Position numbers and translations under genes: made by a program
DNA from: Nocardioides palaemonis
GTDB taxonomy: Bacteria > Actinomycetota > Actinomycetes > Propionibacteriales > Nocardioidaceae
Direction of reading: 5' to 3'
Assembly: GCF_018275325.1 (NCBI RefSeq)
Contig: NZ_JAGVQR010000004.1
Location: forward strand, 496,001-560,000
Length of the DNA stretch: 64,000 nucleotides
The notes under the pieces: model-generated
The model's input: only the letters and a program-made list of their open reading frames with translations
The model's database searches: none
What the model was told of the DNA's origin: nothing
Shown: one piece after another, positions 8,343 through 16,401 of the stretch
Position numbering within the stretch: position 1 is the first letter of the stretch
How the letters are laid out: every line of letters starts with the position of its first letter

Positions 8343-9575
8343 ATGGGAGCGGCGTCACACAGGGGGGACCACCACATGTCGACATTCGGCCGAGTGCACC
8401 GCGCGACGGCGATCGTCCCGCTCGCGCTGCTGTCCGTCGCGTGGACGGCGAGCCTCTCGGGCGTGGGCGCCGGCACCGCGAGCGCGGACGCCGACGGGTC
8501 CGGCACCCTCCCCGACGGCACGGTCGTGCCGAGCGAGGCGGTCGAGGCGCCGGCCAGCGTCGGCGACGCCGTCACCCGCGCCGAGGCCCTCTCCCCCGGC
8601 AGCGCCAGCAGCATCCCGCAGGCCGCGCTCGCGGCGTACCAGCGCGCCGAGGCGGTCATCAACGAGGCCGACCGCGGCTGCAAGCTGCCGTGGGAGCTGA
8701 TCGCCGCGATCGGCCGGGTCGAGAGCGACCACGGGCGCTACGGCGGCAACGCGCTCGACGACCAGGGCGTCGCCCGCCCGGGGATCTACGGCATCGCGCT
8801 CAACGGCAAGAACGACACCCAGGACATCGCCGACACCGACGGCGGCCAGTACGACGGCGACGCCCGCCACGACCGCGCGGTCGGCCCGATGCAGTTCATC
8901 CCGTCGACCTGGTCGGTGGTCGGGGTCGACGGCGACGGCGACGGCACCCGCAACCCGCAGGACATCGACGACGCCGCGCTCGCCACCGCGGTCTACCTGT
9001 GCTCCGGCGACGACGACCTGTCCGCCGAGCAGGGCCAGCGGGCCGCGGTCTACCGCTACAACCACTCCAACGCCTACGTCGACCTCGTGCTGGAGGTCAT
9101 GCAGGCCTACCTCGACGGCGACTTCGAGGCGGTGCCCGGCTCCGCGCCCACCGGCACCCTCCTCCCGGAGACCCAGGGGCCCCAGGGCGGGAAGGCCGGC
9201 GGCAAGGGCGGCAAGGGCGGCAAGGGCGGCTCCACCGGCGGGACCTACGGCGGCACCGGCGGCGGCAAGGGCGGGAAGGGAGGCAAGGGCGGCAAGGGCA
9301 CCCCCACTCCCACGCCGACCCCGACTCCGACCCCGACCAAGACGCCCACACCCACGCCCACCCCGACGCCGACGAAGACCCCCACGCCGACGCCGACCGC
9401 CACGCCCACGCTGCCGATCCCGACCACGCTGCCGCCGCTCCCCACGGTCACCGTCCCGCCGATCACCGAGACGCTGACCTACGCCCAGGCGCAGGCCCAG
9501 TGCCTCGCCAGCGGGATCTCCGCCCTCGACCTCCCGGCGCTGAACGCCTGCATCAACAACCTGATGAACCCCTGA
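8343..9575 (+). CDS. Secreted lytic transglycosylase with GGK and TP low-complexity tail
   Basis: Predicted exported peptidoglycan hydrolase of 410 residues. A signal sequence (h-region about residues 20-35) is followed by a goose-type/SLT lysozyme-like domain at roughly 85-260, with LIAAIGRVESDHGRYGG carrying the catalytic Glu and VGPMQFIPSTW as the MltB-like signature. From about residue 275 comes a glycine-lysine stretch (GGK units), then threonine-proline repeats, then a short end with two cysteines (AQCLAS and NACINN). ATG at 8343 has a strong GGAGG site 7 nt upstream; ATG at 8376 would give a more ordinary signal peptide and is a real alternative. Monocistronic. Confidence 0.85.
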   Translation: MGAASHRGDHHMSTFGRVHRATAIVPLALLSVAWTASLSGVGAGTASADADGSGTLPDGTVVPSEAVEAPASVGDAVTRAEALSPGSASSIPQAALAAYQRAEAVINEADRGCKLPWELIAAIGRVESDHGRYGGNALDDQGVARPGIYGIALNGKNDTQDIADTDGGQYDGDARHDRAVGPMQFIPSTWSVVGVDGDGDGTRNPQDIDDAALATAVYLCSGDDDLSAEQGQRAAVYRYNHSNAYVDLVLEVMQAYLDGDFEAVPGSAPTGTLLPETQGPQGGKAGGKGGKGGKGGSTGGTYGGTGGGKGGKGGKGGKGTPTPTPTPTPTPTKTPTPTPTPTPTKTPTPTPTATPTLPIPTTLPPLPTVTVPPITETLTYAQAQAQCLASGISALDLPALNACINNLMNP

Positions 9576-9593
9576 CCGTCCTCGCTGGTCAGC

Positions 9594-9766
9594 CCCGCTG
9601 GTCGAGGAAGGACGAAGTCCTGTGCTCCCGCTGGTCGAGGAAGGACGAAGTCCTGTCACGAGACCCCTCAGCCCCCGCTGGTCGAGGAGGGACGAAGTCC
9701 TGTCACGAGACCCCTCAGCCCCCGCTGGTCGAGGAAGGACGAAGTCCTGTCACGAGACCCCTCAGC
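9594..9766. repeat. Hairpin repeat family A, four near-tandem copies (47-bp period)
   Basis: One short and three full copies of a unit starting CCCGCTGGTCGAGG and ending TCACGAGACC (9594-9623, 9627-9672, 9674-9719, 9720-9766). The centre, AGGACGAAGTCCT, is a perfect 5-bp hairpin with a 3-nt loop. The last copy supplies the stop codon of the GIY-YIG remnant. Between here and 10464, more than 300 bases, the DNA holds only this repeat family and that remnant. Confidence 0.85.
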
Positions 9767-10080
9767 CCGGACCGTCCGGCGGGCGGCGGGCCCGTACTGA
9801 CACCCAGCTCCTGCTCGCCAGTCCGGGGAGCTCGTCGGTCCGCCCCTCGATGAGCGCGATCCGCTTGGCCCTGGACCACCCCTGGATGCGCTTCTCCATC
9901 GCGTACGCCTCATCGAACCCGCTCGTACTCCCCGGCCCACACCAGGACGACCGGGCGCCGGCGCCGGGTGTAGGCCGCGCCGAGACCAAGGACGTGCTCG
10001 CTCAGCCGACGCTCGAGGTCCCGGGTGCTGCCGACGTAGAAGCTGCCGTCCGCGCAGCGCAGGATGTAGACGTGAGGCAC
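9762..10080 (-). pseudogene. GIY-YIG nuclease family protein, frameshifted
   Basis: Reading from GTG at 10080 (AGGAGG 8 nt upstream) gives a GIY-YIG start: VPHVYILRCADGSFYVGST, with the paired VYIL...YVG strands and R20 of the family. This frame hits TGA at 9910-9912. One base away, the frame continues as GFDEAYAMEKRIQGWSRAKR, then ALIEGRTDELP, the usual C-terminal half of short (about 95-110 residue) GIY-YIG proteins of the UPF0213 type. A single extra base near 9912-9918 explains the break. It is either a decayed gene or an assembly error; the start and ribosome site are intact. It is embedded in family A repeats on both sides. Confidence 0.75.
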
Positions 10081-10160
10081 CGCTCCAGCCTCCTCGCGCG
10101 TCCGTCCTCACGGCAGTGGCGTGACGACATCTGTGGAGGAACGGGCGCAAGCCGTCGCTC

Positions 10161-10234
10161 CCCGCTGGTCGAGGAAGGACGAAGTCCTGTGCTCCCGCTG
10201 GTCGAGGAAGGACGAAGTCCTGTCACGAGACCCC
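10161..10234. repeat. Hairpin repeat family A, short plus full copy
   Basis: A truncated copy (10161-10190) and a longer copy (10194-10234) in the same orientation as those at 9594-9766, with the AGGACGAAGTCCT hairpin. The order of a copy ending early in GTGCTC followed by a full copy repeats that at 9594-9672, suggesting the pair was duplicated as a block. Confidence 0.8.
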
Positions 10235-10259
10235 GCCCGACGCCGTCGTCGGACCACGT

Positions 10260-10333
10260 CCGAGGGGTCTCGTGACGGTCGCTGCGCGACCTCCTCGACC
10301 GACGGGGGGGCTGCGCGACCTCCTCGACCAACG
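10260..10333. repeat. Hairpin repeat family A, inverted copies with a different stem
   Basis: An inverted copy (10260-10307) keeps the frame TCTCGTGAC...TCCTCGACC but has the hairpin GGTCGCTGCGCGACC (6-bp stem) at 10277-10291 in place of AGGACTTCGTCCT. A partial copy (10309-10333) follows. Confidence 0.8.
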
Positions 10334-10346
10334 ATCGCCGCTCCCC

Positions 10347-10384
10347 CCGCTGGTCGAGGAAGGACGAAGTCCTGTCACGAAACC
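10347..10384. repeat. Hairpin repeat family A, single copy
   Basis: Copy in the forward orientation with the AGGACGAAGTCCT hairpin, ending TCACGAAACC with one change from the usual TCACGAGACC. Confidence 0.8.
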
Positions 10385-10414
10385 CGCCCACCTGATCCGC
10401 CGCCCAGCCACGTC

Positions 10415-10463
10415 CGAGGGGTCTCGTGACGGTCGCTGCGCGACCTCCTCGACCAGCGGGGGG
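10415..10463. repeat. Hairpin repeat family A, inverted copy next to the hemB stop
   Basis: Inverted copy with the GGTCGCTGCGCGACC stem, ending 2 bp before the hemB stop codon at 10465-10467. It may serve as the 3' end or transcription stop of hemB. Confidence 0.8.
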
Positions 10464-10464
10464 G

Positions 10465-11460
10465 TCAGGCGCGGAGCAGGCGGGCGGCCTCGGAGGCCCA
10501 GTAGGTGAGGATCACGTCGGCGCCGGCGCGGCGGATCGAGGTGAGGGTCTCCAGGATCGCGGCCTCGCGGTCGATCCAGCCGTGGGCGGCGGCGGCCTCG
10601 ACCATGGAGTACTCACCGGAGATGTTGTAGGCGGCGACCGGGACGTCGACGGCGTCGCGGACCCGGCGGATCACGTCGAGGTAGGCCAGGGCTGGCTTCA
10701 CCATGACGATGTCGGCGCCCTCCTCGATGTCGAGCAGCACCTCGCGGACGCCCTCGACGGCGTTGGCGGGGTCCTGCTGGTAGGTGCGGCGGTCGCCCTG
10801 CAGGGAGGAGTCGACCGCCTCGCGGAAGGGCCCGAAGAACGCGGAGGCGTACTTCGCGGAGTAGGCCAGGATCGAGACGTGGCTGTGGGCGGCGCCGTCG
10901 AGCGCCTCGCGGATCACCGCGACCTGGCCGTCCATCATCCCGCTCGGGCCGACCATGTCGACGCCGGCGGCGGCCTGCGCGAGCGCCATCTCGGCGTACG
11001 CCACGAGGGTGCGGTCGTTGTCGACCTCGCCGTCGGGGGTCAGCACGCCGCAGTGGCCGTGGTCGGTGAACTCGTCGAGGCACAGGTCCGACATCACGGT
11101 CAGCTGGTCGCCGACCTCGGCGACCACGTCGGTGATCGCGAGGTTGAGCACACCGCCGGGGTCGATGGCGCCCGAACCGGTGGCGTCCTTGTGCTCGGGG
11201 ATGCCGAAGAGCATCACGCCGCCGAGGCCGAGCTCGGCGGCCTCGGTGACGGCGGCCCGGAGCGAGTCGCGCGAGTGCTGCACGACACCGGGCATCGAGG
11301 AGATCGGCCGCGGCTCGTCGAGGCCCTCGCGGATGAAGACCGGCAGGACGAGCGAGCTCGGCGCGACGTGGGTCTCGGCGACCATCCTCCGCAGCGCCGG
11401 CGTACGACGCAGCCGGCGGGGTCGGACGAGCGGGCCCTGGACGTTGATCTCCTCGGTCAC
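10465..11460 (-). CDS. hemB: Porphobilinogen synthase (delta-aminolevulinic acid dehydratase)
   Basis: HemB joins two 5-aminolevulinate molecules to porphobilinogen. The 331-residue TIM-barrel protein has both Schiff-base lysines: K203 in [11 protein letters not shown] and K255 in [10 protein letters not shown]. At the metal site [14 protein letters not shown], the cysteine usual in zinc enzymes at position 129 is Asp, so metal use may differ from the classic zinc type. GTG at 11460 is preferred because AGAGG lies 9 nt upstream; the nearby ATG at 11469 directly abuts that purine run. It is separated from cobA/hemD by 213 bp holding two palindromes, so it may have its own promoter. Confidence 0.92.
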   Translation of the reverse strand: MTEEINVQGPLVRPRRLRRTPALRRMVAETHVAPSSLVLPVFIREGLDEPRPISSMPGVVQHSRDSLRAAVTEAAELGLGGVMLFGIPEHKDATGSGAIDPGGVLNLAITDVVAEVGDQLTVMSDLCLDEFTDHGHCGVLTPDGEVDNDRTLVAYAEMALAQAAAGVDMVGPSGMMDGQVAVIREALDGAAHSHVSILAYSAKYASAFFGPFREAVDSSLQGDRRTYQQDPANAVEGVREVLLDIEEGADIVMVKPALAYLDVIRRVRDAVDVPVAAYNISGEYSMVEAAAAHGWIDREAAILETLTSIRRAGADVILTYWASEAARLLRA

Positions 11461-11488
11461 GGCATCCATCCTCTCGCAGCGCTGGTCA

Positions 11489-11540
11489 GAGCGGTGGCCC
11501 ACCCACGTTCCGCACGCTCGGACTGTGGGTGCGCCACCGC
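11489..11540. repeat. Palindrome family B, copy 1
   Basis: GCGGTGGCCCACCCAC (11491-11506) pairs with GTGGGTGCGCCACCGC (11525-11540), 15 of 16 positions matching, around an 18-nt loop. It lies between hemB and cobA/hemD. Confidence 0.8.
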
Positions 11541-11571
11541 CGGTCGGCGTGTCACCGGCAACACACCGAAC

Positions 11572-11625
11572 GAGCGGTGGCCCACCCGCATTCGAGACGT
11601 ACGAAGTGTGGGTGGGCCACCGCTC
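11572..11625. repeat. Palindrome family B, copy 2
   Basis: GAGCGGTGGCCCACCCGC (11572-11589) pairs with GTGGGTGGGCCACCGCTC (11608-11625), 17 of 18 positions matching, with an inner TTCG/CGAA pair. It lies 48 bp below the cobA/hemD stop and could end that transcript. Confidence 0.8.
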
Positions 11626-11673
11626 GTGGGTGGTTGGGCGCCGCGCCAGGCGCGGAGCGCGCGGCTACGCCTA

Positions 11674-13335
11674 CTACTTCGCGGCGCGGCTCTTGCGGCG
11701 GCCCGAGGCGGTCCGCTCGCTCGGCCGGGTCACGACCTCGCCGTTCTCCAGCATCGCGAGGCGGCGGGCGGCGCCGAAGTCGGCCAGCGCGTCGACCAGC
11801 ACCTCCACGTCGGGAGTGGGGGCGAGGACGTCGACCCGCAGGCCGTGCTCCTCGGCGGTCTTGGCGGTCTGCGGGCCGATCACCGCGATGATCGTCGACG
11901 GGTGCGGCTTGCCGGCGATGCCGACGAGGTTGCGCACGGTCGAGGACGAGGTGAAGACGACGGCGTCGAACTTGCCGGTCTTGATCGCGTCGCGCACCGG
12001 CGCCGGCGGCGGGGTGGCGCGCACGGTGCGGTAGGCGGTGACGTCGTCGCACTCCCAGCCGAGGTCGACCAGGCCGGCGACGAGGTTCTCGGTCGCGATG
12101 TCGGCGCGGGGCAGGAAGACCCGGTTGATCGGGTCGAGAACCTCGTCGTAGGGCGGCCAGTCCGCGAGCAGGCCGGCGGCCGACTGCTCGCCGGACGGCA
12201 CCAGGTCCGCGCGCAGGCCCCAGTCGGCGATCGCCTGGGCGGTCTTGTCGCCGACCGCGGCGATCTTGAGACCGGAGAACGCGCGGGCGTCGAGGCCGTA
12301 CTCCTCGAACTTCTCGCGGACGGCCTTCACCGCGTTGACCGAGGTGAAGGCGATCCACTCGTAGCGGCCCTCGACCAGGCCGCGGACGGCCTTGTCCATC
12401 TGGAGCGGGTTGCGCGGGGGCTCGACCGAGATGGTCGGCACCTCCTCGGGCACCGCGCCGTACTCGCGCAGGCGACGCGACAGCGAGCCGGCCTGCTCCT
12501 TGGTGCGCGGGACGAGCGCGCGCCAGCCGAAGAGCGGCTTGGTCTCGAACCACGAGAGGGTCTCGCGCAGGTCGACGACGTCGCCGATGACCGTGATCGC
12601 CGGCGGCGCGATGCGGGCGGCACGGGCGTCGGCGGCGACGGTGGCGAGGGTGGAGATGAGCGTCTGCTGCTCGGTCGTGGTGCCGACGCGGGTCATTGCG
12701 ACCGGCGTCTCGGGCGAGCGGCCGGCCTCGATGAGGGCGGCGGAGGTCTCGCCGATGCTGCCCACGCCGGAGAGCAGGACGAGCGTGCGGTCGTCGGCGT
12801 AGGCGCTCCAGTCGACCTTGTCGCCGCAGGTGACGACGGCCATCTCCTTGTGGCGCTTGGTCGTCAGCGGGATGCCGGCGTAGGCCGGGACCGCACTCAC
12901 CGACGACACGCCCGGCACGACCTCGAAGCCGACGCCGGCCTTCACGCAGGCCTGCGCCTCCTCGGGGCCGGAGGCGTAGAGGAACGGGTCGCCGGTCATC
13001 AGGCGCACCACGCGCTGCTTCTTGCCGTGGCGCACGACCACCTTGGCGCGGGCGGCGTGGGTCAGCGGCTGGCCGTCCTCGCCGAAGCCGCCGTCGACGA
13101 CCTCCGGGCCGTCCCACTCGCCGTCGGGACCCTCGGTGAGACCGAGGACGGTGCGGACCAGGTCGACGTGCTCGGGCGCCTCGGTGACGACGACCTCGGC
13201 GGCCCGCAGCAGCTCGACCGCGCGCAGCGTCAGCAGCCCCGGGTCACCGGGACCGCTGCCGACGAACGACACCCAGCCCGGGGCCGCCGCCTTGGCGTCG
13301 GTGGTGCTGGCCTGCGGCTTCTGTACTCGCGTCAT
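11674..13335 (-). CDS. cobA/hemD: Uroporphyrinogen-III C-methyltransferase / uroporphyrinogen-III synthase fusion
   Basis: A 553-residue two-domain protein. Residues ~20-265 form a SUMT domain with the SAM-binding GSGPGDPGLL (26-35) and MTGDPFLYASG; residues ~275-535 are a HemD domain that cyclises hydroxymethylbilane to uroporphyrinogen III. The fusion thus supplies both the heme precursor and the first siroheme/corrin step. The C-terminal ~20 residues are basic (RRKSRAAK). ATG at 13335 overlaps the hemC stop as ATGA and has GGAAG 8 nt upstream. This fusion in a rex-hemACD operon is well known in actinobacteria. Confidence 0.92.
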   Translation of the reverse strand: MTRVQKPQASTTDAKAAAPGWVSFVGSGPGDPGLLTLRAVELLRAAEVVVTEAPEHVDLVRTVLGLTEGPDGEWDGPEVVDGGFGEDGQPLTHAARAKVVVRHGKKQRVVRLMTGDPFLYASGPEEAQACVKAGVGFEVVPGVSSVSAVPAYAGIPLTTKRHKEMAVVTCGDKVDWSAYADDRTLVLLSGVGSIGETSAALIEAGRSPETPVAMTRVGTTTEQQTLISTLATVAADARAARIAPPAITVIGDVVDLRETLSWFETKPLFGWRALVPRTKEQAGSLSRRLREYGAVPEEVPTISVEPPRNPLQMDKAVRGLVEGRYEWIAFTSVNAVKAVREKFEEYGLDARAFSGLKIAAVGDKTAQAIADWGLRADLVPSGEQSAAGLLADWPPYDEVLDPINRVFLPRADIATENLVAGLVDLGWECDDVTAYRTVRATPPPAPVRDAIKTGKFDAVVFTSSSTVRNLVGIAGKPHPSTIIAVIGPQTAKTAEEHGLRVDVLAPTPDVEVLVDALADFGAARRLAMLENGEVVTRPSERTASGRRKSRAAK

Positions 13336-14294
13336 GCGTGCTGCTTCCTCACTGGTGGTACCTGCTCTGGTGGTGCAGTCATCAGGTCTGCTGCTCCCTC
13401 GGCGAGCATGTCGCTCGCGAGGCGGGTTCCGAGGGCCGCGGCGTCCGCGACCGGCCCGGAGAGGCTCATCCGCACGGACAGCCCGCCGTCCTCCGACAGC
13501 GCCACCGCCCGCAGCCACAGCTCCTCGCCGTCGTCGCCCTCGACGACGTCGGCGAGCGCGCCGAGCGGCGCCGAGCAGCCGGCCTCGAGGGCGGCGAGCA
13601 CCGCGCGCTCGGCGGTGACCGCGGCGCGGGTGGCGGGGTCGTCGAGCCGGCCGAGCAGCTCGACGAGGTCGGTGTCGGCCGAGCGGCACTCGATCGCCAG
13701 CGCGCCCTGCCCGGGGGCCGGGAGCATCTGGAGCGGGTCGAGCACCTCGGTCGCCTCGTCGAGGCGACCCAGCCGGGCCAGGCCGGCGCGGGCGAGGACG
13801 ACCGCGTCGACCTCGCCGTCGCGGACCTTGCGGATCCGGGTGTCGACGTTGCCGCGGATGCCCTGCAGCTCGAGGCCGAGGCCGAGCGCGGCGAGCTGGC
13901 TCACCCGGCGCGGCGACCCGGTGCCGACGCGGCTGCCGACGGGCAGCTCGCCGAGGGTCAGCCCGTCGCGGGCGACCACGACGTCGCGGGGGTCCTCGCG
14001 CGGCGGCACGGCGGGCAGCGCGATGCCGTCGGCCGGGTAGGTCGGGAGGTCCTTGAGGGAGTGGACGGCGAGGTCGACGCGGCCGTCGAGGAGCGCGTCG
14101 CGCAGCGCGCTGACGAACACGCCGGTGCCGCCCATGCTCGCGAGCGGCGCGCGGTTGACGTCGCCCTCGGTGGCGACCTCGACGAGCTCGACCTCGCGTC
14201 CGAGGCGCTCGCGCACCAGCTCGGCGACGTGGCCGGACTGGGTGGTGGCGAGCGCGGAGGCGCGGGTGCCGAGGCGCAGGGGTGCGGTGCTCAT
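13332..14294 (-). CDS. hemC: Hydroxymethylbilane synthase (porphobilinogen deaminase)
   Basis: HemC polymerises four porphobilinogens on a covalent dipyrromethane cofactor. The 320-residue protein shows the cofactor cysteine C240 in LEAGCSAPLG, the catalytic Asp region in DLAVHSLKDLP (74-84) and the family start LRLGTRASALA. ATG at 14294 overlaps the hemA stop (ATGA), and its own stop overlaps cobA/hemD, so the whole hemA-hemC-cobA/hemD run is translationally coupled. Confidence 0.95.
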   Translation of the reverse strand: MSTAPLRLGTRASALATTQSGHVAELVRERLGREVELVEVATEGDVNRAPLASMGGTGVFVSALRDALLDGRVDLAVHSLKDLPTYPADGIALPAVPPREDPRDVVVARDGLTLGELPVGSRVGTGSPRRVSQLAALGLGLELQGIRGNVDTRIRKVRDGEVDAVVLARAGLARLGRLDEATEVLDPLQMLPAPGQGALAIECRSADTDLVELLGRLDDPATRAAVTAERAVLAALEAGCSAPLGALADVVEGDDGEELWLRAVALSEDGGLSVRMSLSGPVADAAALGTRLASDMLAEGAADLMTAPPEQVPPVRKQHA

Positions 14295-15577
14295 GGCTGG
14301 CCCTCCACCCGCGAGATGGCGTCGACCGCGTCGGGCGAGAGGCGGAACAGCTCGGCGAGCGCCGCCGTGTAGGAGCTGGCGGGCTCGGCGTCGGCGAGCT
14401 CCTTGACCCGGACGGTGGGCTCGTGGAGCAGCTTGTCCGCGACGCGGCGCACGGTGTGGAGGACCTCGGCGCGGGTCGCCTCGTCGAGGCCCGGGAGCCT
14501 CGCGGCGAGCCGCTCCATCTCCGCGTCGACGACCGAGGTGGCCATCGAGCGCAGCGCGACGACGGTCGGCGTGACGCTGGCCTGCCGGCGCACGGCGAGG
14601 AACGCGGCGATCTCCTGGCCGACGATGCTGCGGACGTCCTCGACGCCGGCGGTGGCCTCGAGCCCACGGAGCTCGTCGGCGAGCCCGGCGAGGCTGATCA
14701 GCTGGATGCCCGGCAGCTCGCCGACGGCGGGGTCGACGTCGTGCGGCAGCGCCAGGTCGACGATGGTGAGCGGTCGCTCCACGCCGCTGCGGACGGCGGC
14801 CACCTCGGCGAGGCGTACGACGGTGCCGCGCGCGCCGGTGCACGAGATCACCAGGTCGGCGTCGCGCACCTCGTCGTGGAGGTCCGCGAACGGCACCGCG
14901 GTGGCGGCGTAGTCGGCGGCGAGGCGCTCGGCCTTGGCGGCGGTGCGGTTGATCACCGCGATCCGCTCGGCACCGCCGCGCGCCAGGTGGGCCACGGCCA
15001 GCGAGGCCATGGCGCCGGCACCGACGACGACCGCGCGGGACCCGGCGACCGGGCGCGTGCTGCGGTCGAGCGCCGCGGTGACGAGTGACGGTGCGGCACG
15101 GTCGATGTCGGTCTCGGCGTGGGCGCGCTTGCCGACGCGCAGCGCCTGCTGGAAGAGGGTGTTGAGGGCCGGCCCGACGGTGCCGTGCTCCTGGCCGATC
15201 CGCAGGGCGTCGCGGGTCTGGCCGAGGATCTGGCCCTCGCCGACGACCATCGAGTCGAGGCCGGACGCGACCTGGAACAGGTGCGACACCGCGCCCTCGT
15301 CGTAGTGGACGTAGAGGTGCGGCAGCAGCGCCTCGGTCGACTCGCCGGCGCGGGCGACCAGCAGGCCGGAGACGTCCTCGACGCTGCCGTGGAAGCGGTC
15401 GACCTCGGCGTAGACCTCGAGGCGGTTGCAGGTCACGATCGCGGTCGCCTCGGAGACGTGGTCGCCGCCCATGACGTCGGCGAGCAGCTTGGAGGTGCCG
15501 TCGGCGTCGAGCGCGAGCCGCTCGAGCACCTCGACGGGCGCGGACTTGTGGGAGATCCCGACGACCAGGACGCTCAC
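14291..15577 (-). CDS. hemA: Glutamyl-tRNA reductase
   Basis: HemA reduces glutamyl-tRNA(Glu) to glutamate-1-semialdehyde, the committed and usually regulated step of C5 heme synthesis. The 428-residue protein has the catalytic Cys50 in AIVTCNRLEVYAEVD, the family start VVGISHKSAPVEVLER, a Rossmann NADPH site in VVVGAGAMASLAVAHL, and a C-terminal dimerisation domain. The GTG start overlaps the rex stop (GTGA), placing hemA directly under the redox sensor. Confidence 0.95.
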   Translation of the reverse strand: MSVLVVGISHKSAPVEVLERLALDADGTSKLLADVMGGDHVSEATAIVTCNRLEVYAEVDRFHGSVEDVSGLLVARAGESTEALLPHLYVHYDEGAVSHLFQVASGLDSMVVGEGQILGQTRDALRIGQEHGTVGPALNTLFQQALRVGKRAHAETDIDRAAPSLVTAALDRSTRPVAGSRAVVVGAGAMASLAVAHLARGGAERIAVINRTAAKAERLAADYAATAVPFADLHDEVRDADLVISCTGARGTVVRLAEVAAVRSGVERPLTIVDLALPHDVDPAVGELPGIQLISLAGLADELRGLEATAGVEDVRSIVGQEIAAFLAVRRQASVTPTVVALRSMATSVVDAEMERLAARLPGLDEATRAEVLHTVRRVADKLLHEPTVRVKELADAEPASSYTAALAELFRLSPDAVDAISRVEGQP

Positions 15578-16248
15578 CTCGCCACCTCCTCGGCGGGGAC
15601 CACCGACTTGCGCTGCTCGTGGTAGGCGAGGATCTGCAGCTCGATCGACAGGTCGACCTTGCGCACGTCCACGCCTTCGGGGACCGCGAGCACGGTCGGC
15701 GCGAAGTTCAGGATGCTGGTGATGCCGGCGGCGACCATCCGGTCGGCGACGGCCTGGGCGGCGACCGCGGGGGTCGCGATGACGCCGATCGACACGGCGT
15801 GCTGGCCGACGATCGACTCGAGGTCCTCGAAGGACCGCACGTCGAGGCCGGCGACGACCTCCTCGTGGCGCGCGGGGTCGGCGTCGAGGAGCGCCACGAC
15901 GCGGAACCCGCGGCTGCGGAAGCCGGAGTAGTTGGCGAGGGCGTGGCCGAGGTTTCCGATCCCCACGATGACCACGGGCCAGTCCTGGGTCACGCCGATC
16001 TCGCGGGCGATCTGGTAGCGGAGGTACTCCACGTCGTAGCCGACCCCGCGGGTGCCGTAGGACCCGAGGTAGGAGAGGTCCTTGCGCAGCTTGGCGCTGT
16101 TGACGCCGGCCGCCGCCGCGAGCTCCTCGCTCGAGCAGGTGGTGGTGCCGTCGTCGGCGAGGCCGGTCAGGGCACGCAGGTACACGGGTAGCCGCGCGAC
16201 GGTCGCCTCGGGGATGTCCCGGGCGGAGTCGGGGTTCCGTGCGGTCAC
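15574..16248 (-). CDS. rex: Redox-sensing transcriptional repressor Rex
   Basis: Rex binds DNA when NADH/NAD+ is low and releases it when NADH rises, controlling respiratory genes. The 224-residue protein has an N-terminal winged helix (ATVARLPVYLRAL through SSEELAAAAGVNSAKLRKDL) and a Rossmann domain with VIVGIGNLGHALANY, then a C-terminal swap helix. GTG at 16248 has GGAGAG 9 nt upstream. It leads the rex-hemA-hemC-cobA/hemD operon; in Streptomyces the same operon is repressed by Rex itself, and a matching site lies 58-75 bp upstream of this start. Confidence 0.95.
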   Translation of the reverse strand: MTARNPDSARDIPEATVARLPVYLRALTGLADDGTTTCSSEELAAAAGVNSAKLRKDLSYLGSYGTRGVGYDVEYLRYQIAREIGVTQDWPVVIVGIGNLGHALANYSGFRSRGFRVVALLDADPARHEEVVAGLDVRSFEDLESIVGQHAVSIGVIATPAVAAQAVADRMVAAGITSILNFAPTVLAVPEGVDVRKVDLSIELQILAYHEQRKSVVPAEEVAR

Positions 16249-16305
16249 AGCGAACTTCTCTCCAGCCAGGTGACGGGGATCGCCTGGCTCGGCCACTGTA
16301 GGAGT

Positions 16306-16323
16306 TTGTGAACGGGAGAACAA
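16306..16323. promoter_or_regulatory. Rex operator-like site upstream of rex
   Basis: On the gene strand the 18 bases read TTGTTCTCCCGTTCACAA. The right half (TTCACAA) fits the Rex consensus TTGTGAA-N4-TTCACAA perfectly and the left half keeps TTGT, so 11 of 14 specified positions match. It lies 58-75 bp before the rex start, where autoregulation would be expected. Confidence 0.6.
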
Positions 16324-16401
16324 AACGTCGACGAGGCGGGCTAGCACATGTGAGAAGACCCACCTCATCCGGGGTCGCCTGAACTTGCGCCGGGCCCCTC
16401 C

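Noticed and set aside
9594..9766. Possible CRISPR array (47-bp period)
   Set aside because: Units abut with no variable spacers of constant length, copies occur in both orientations, and no cas genes are present.
10426..14040. Open frame of about 1200 codons on the plus strand across hemB, cobA/hemD and hemC
   Set aside because: It is antisense to well-identified heme genes; its composition (His, Arg, Ala, Gly, Asp rich) is that of a GC-bias shadow frame with no domains.
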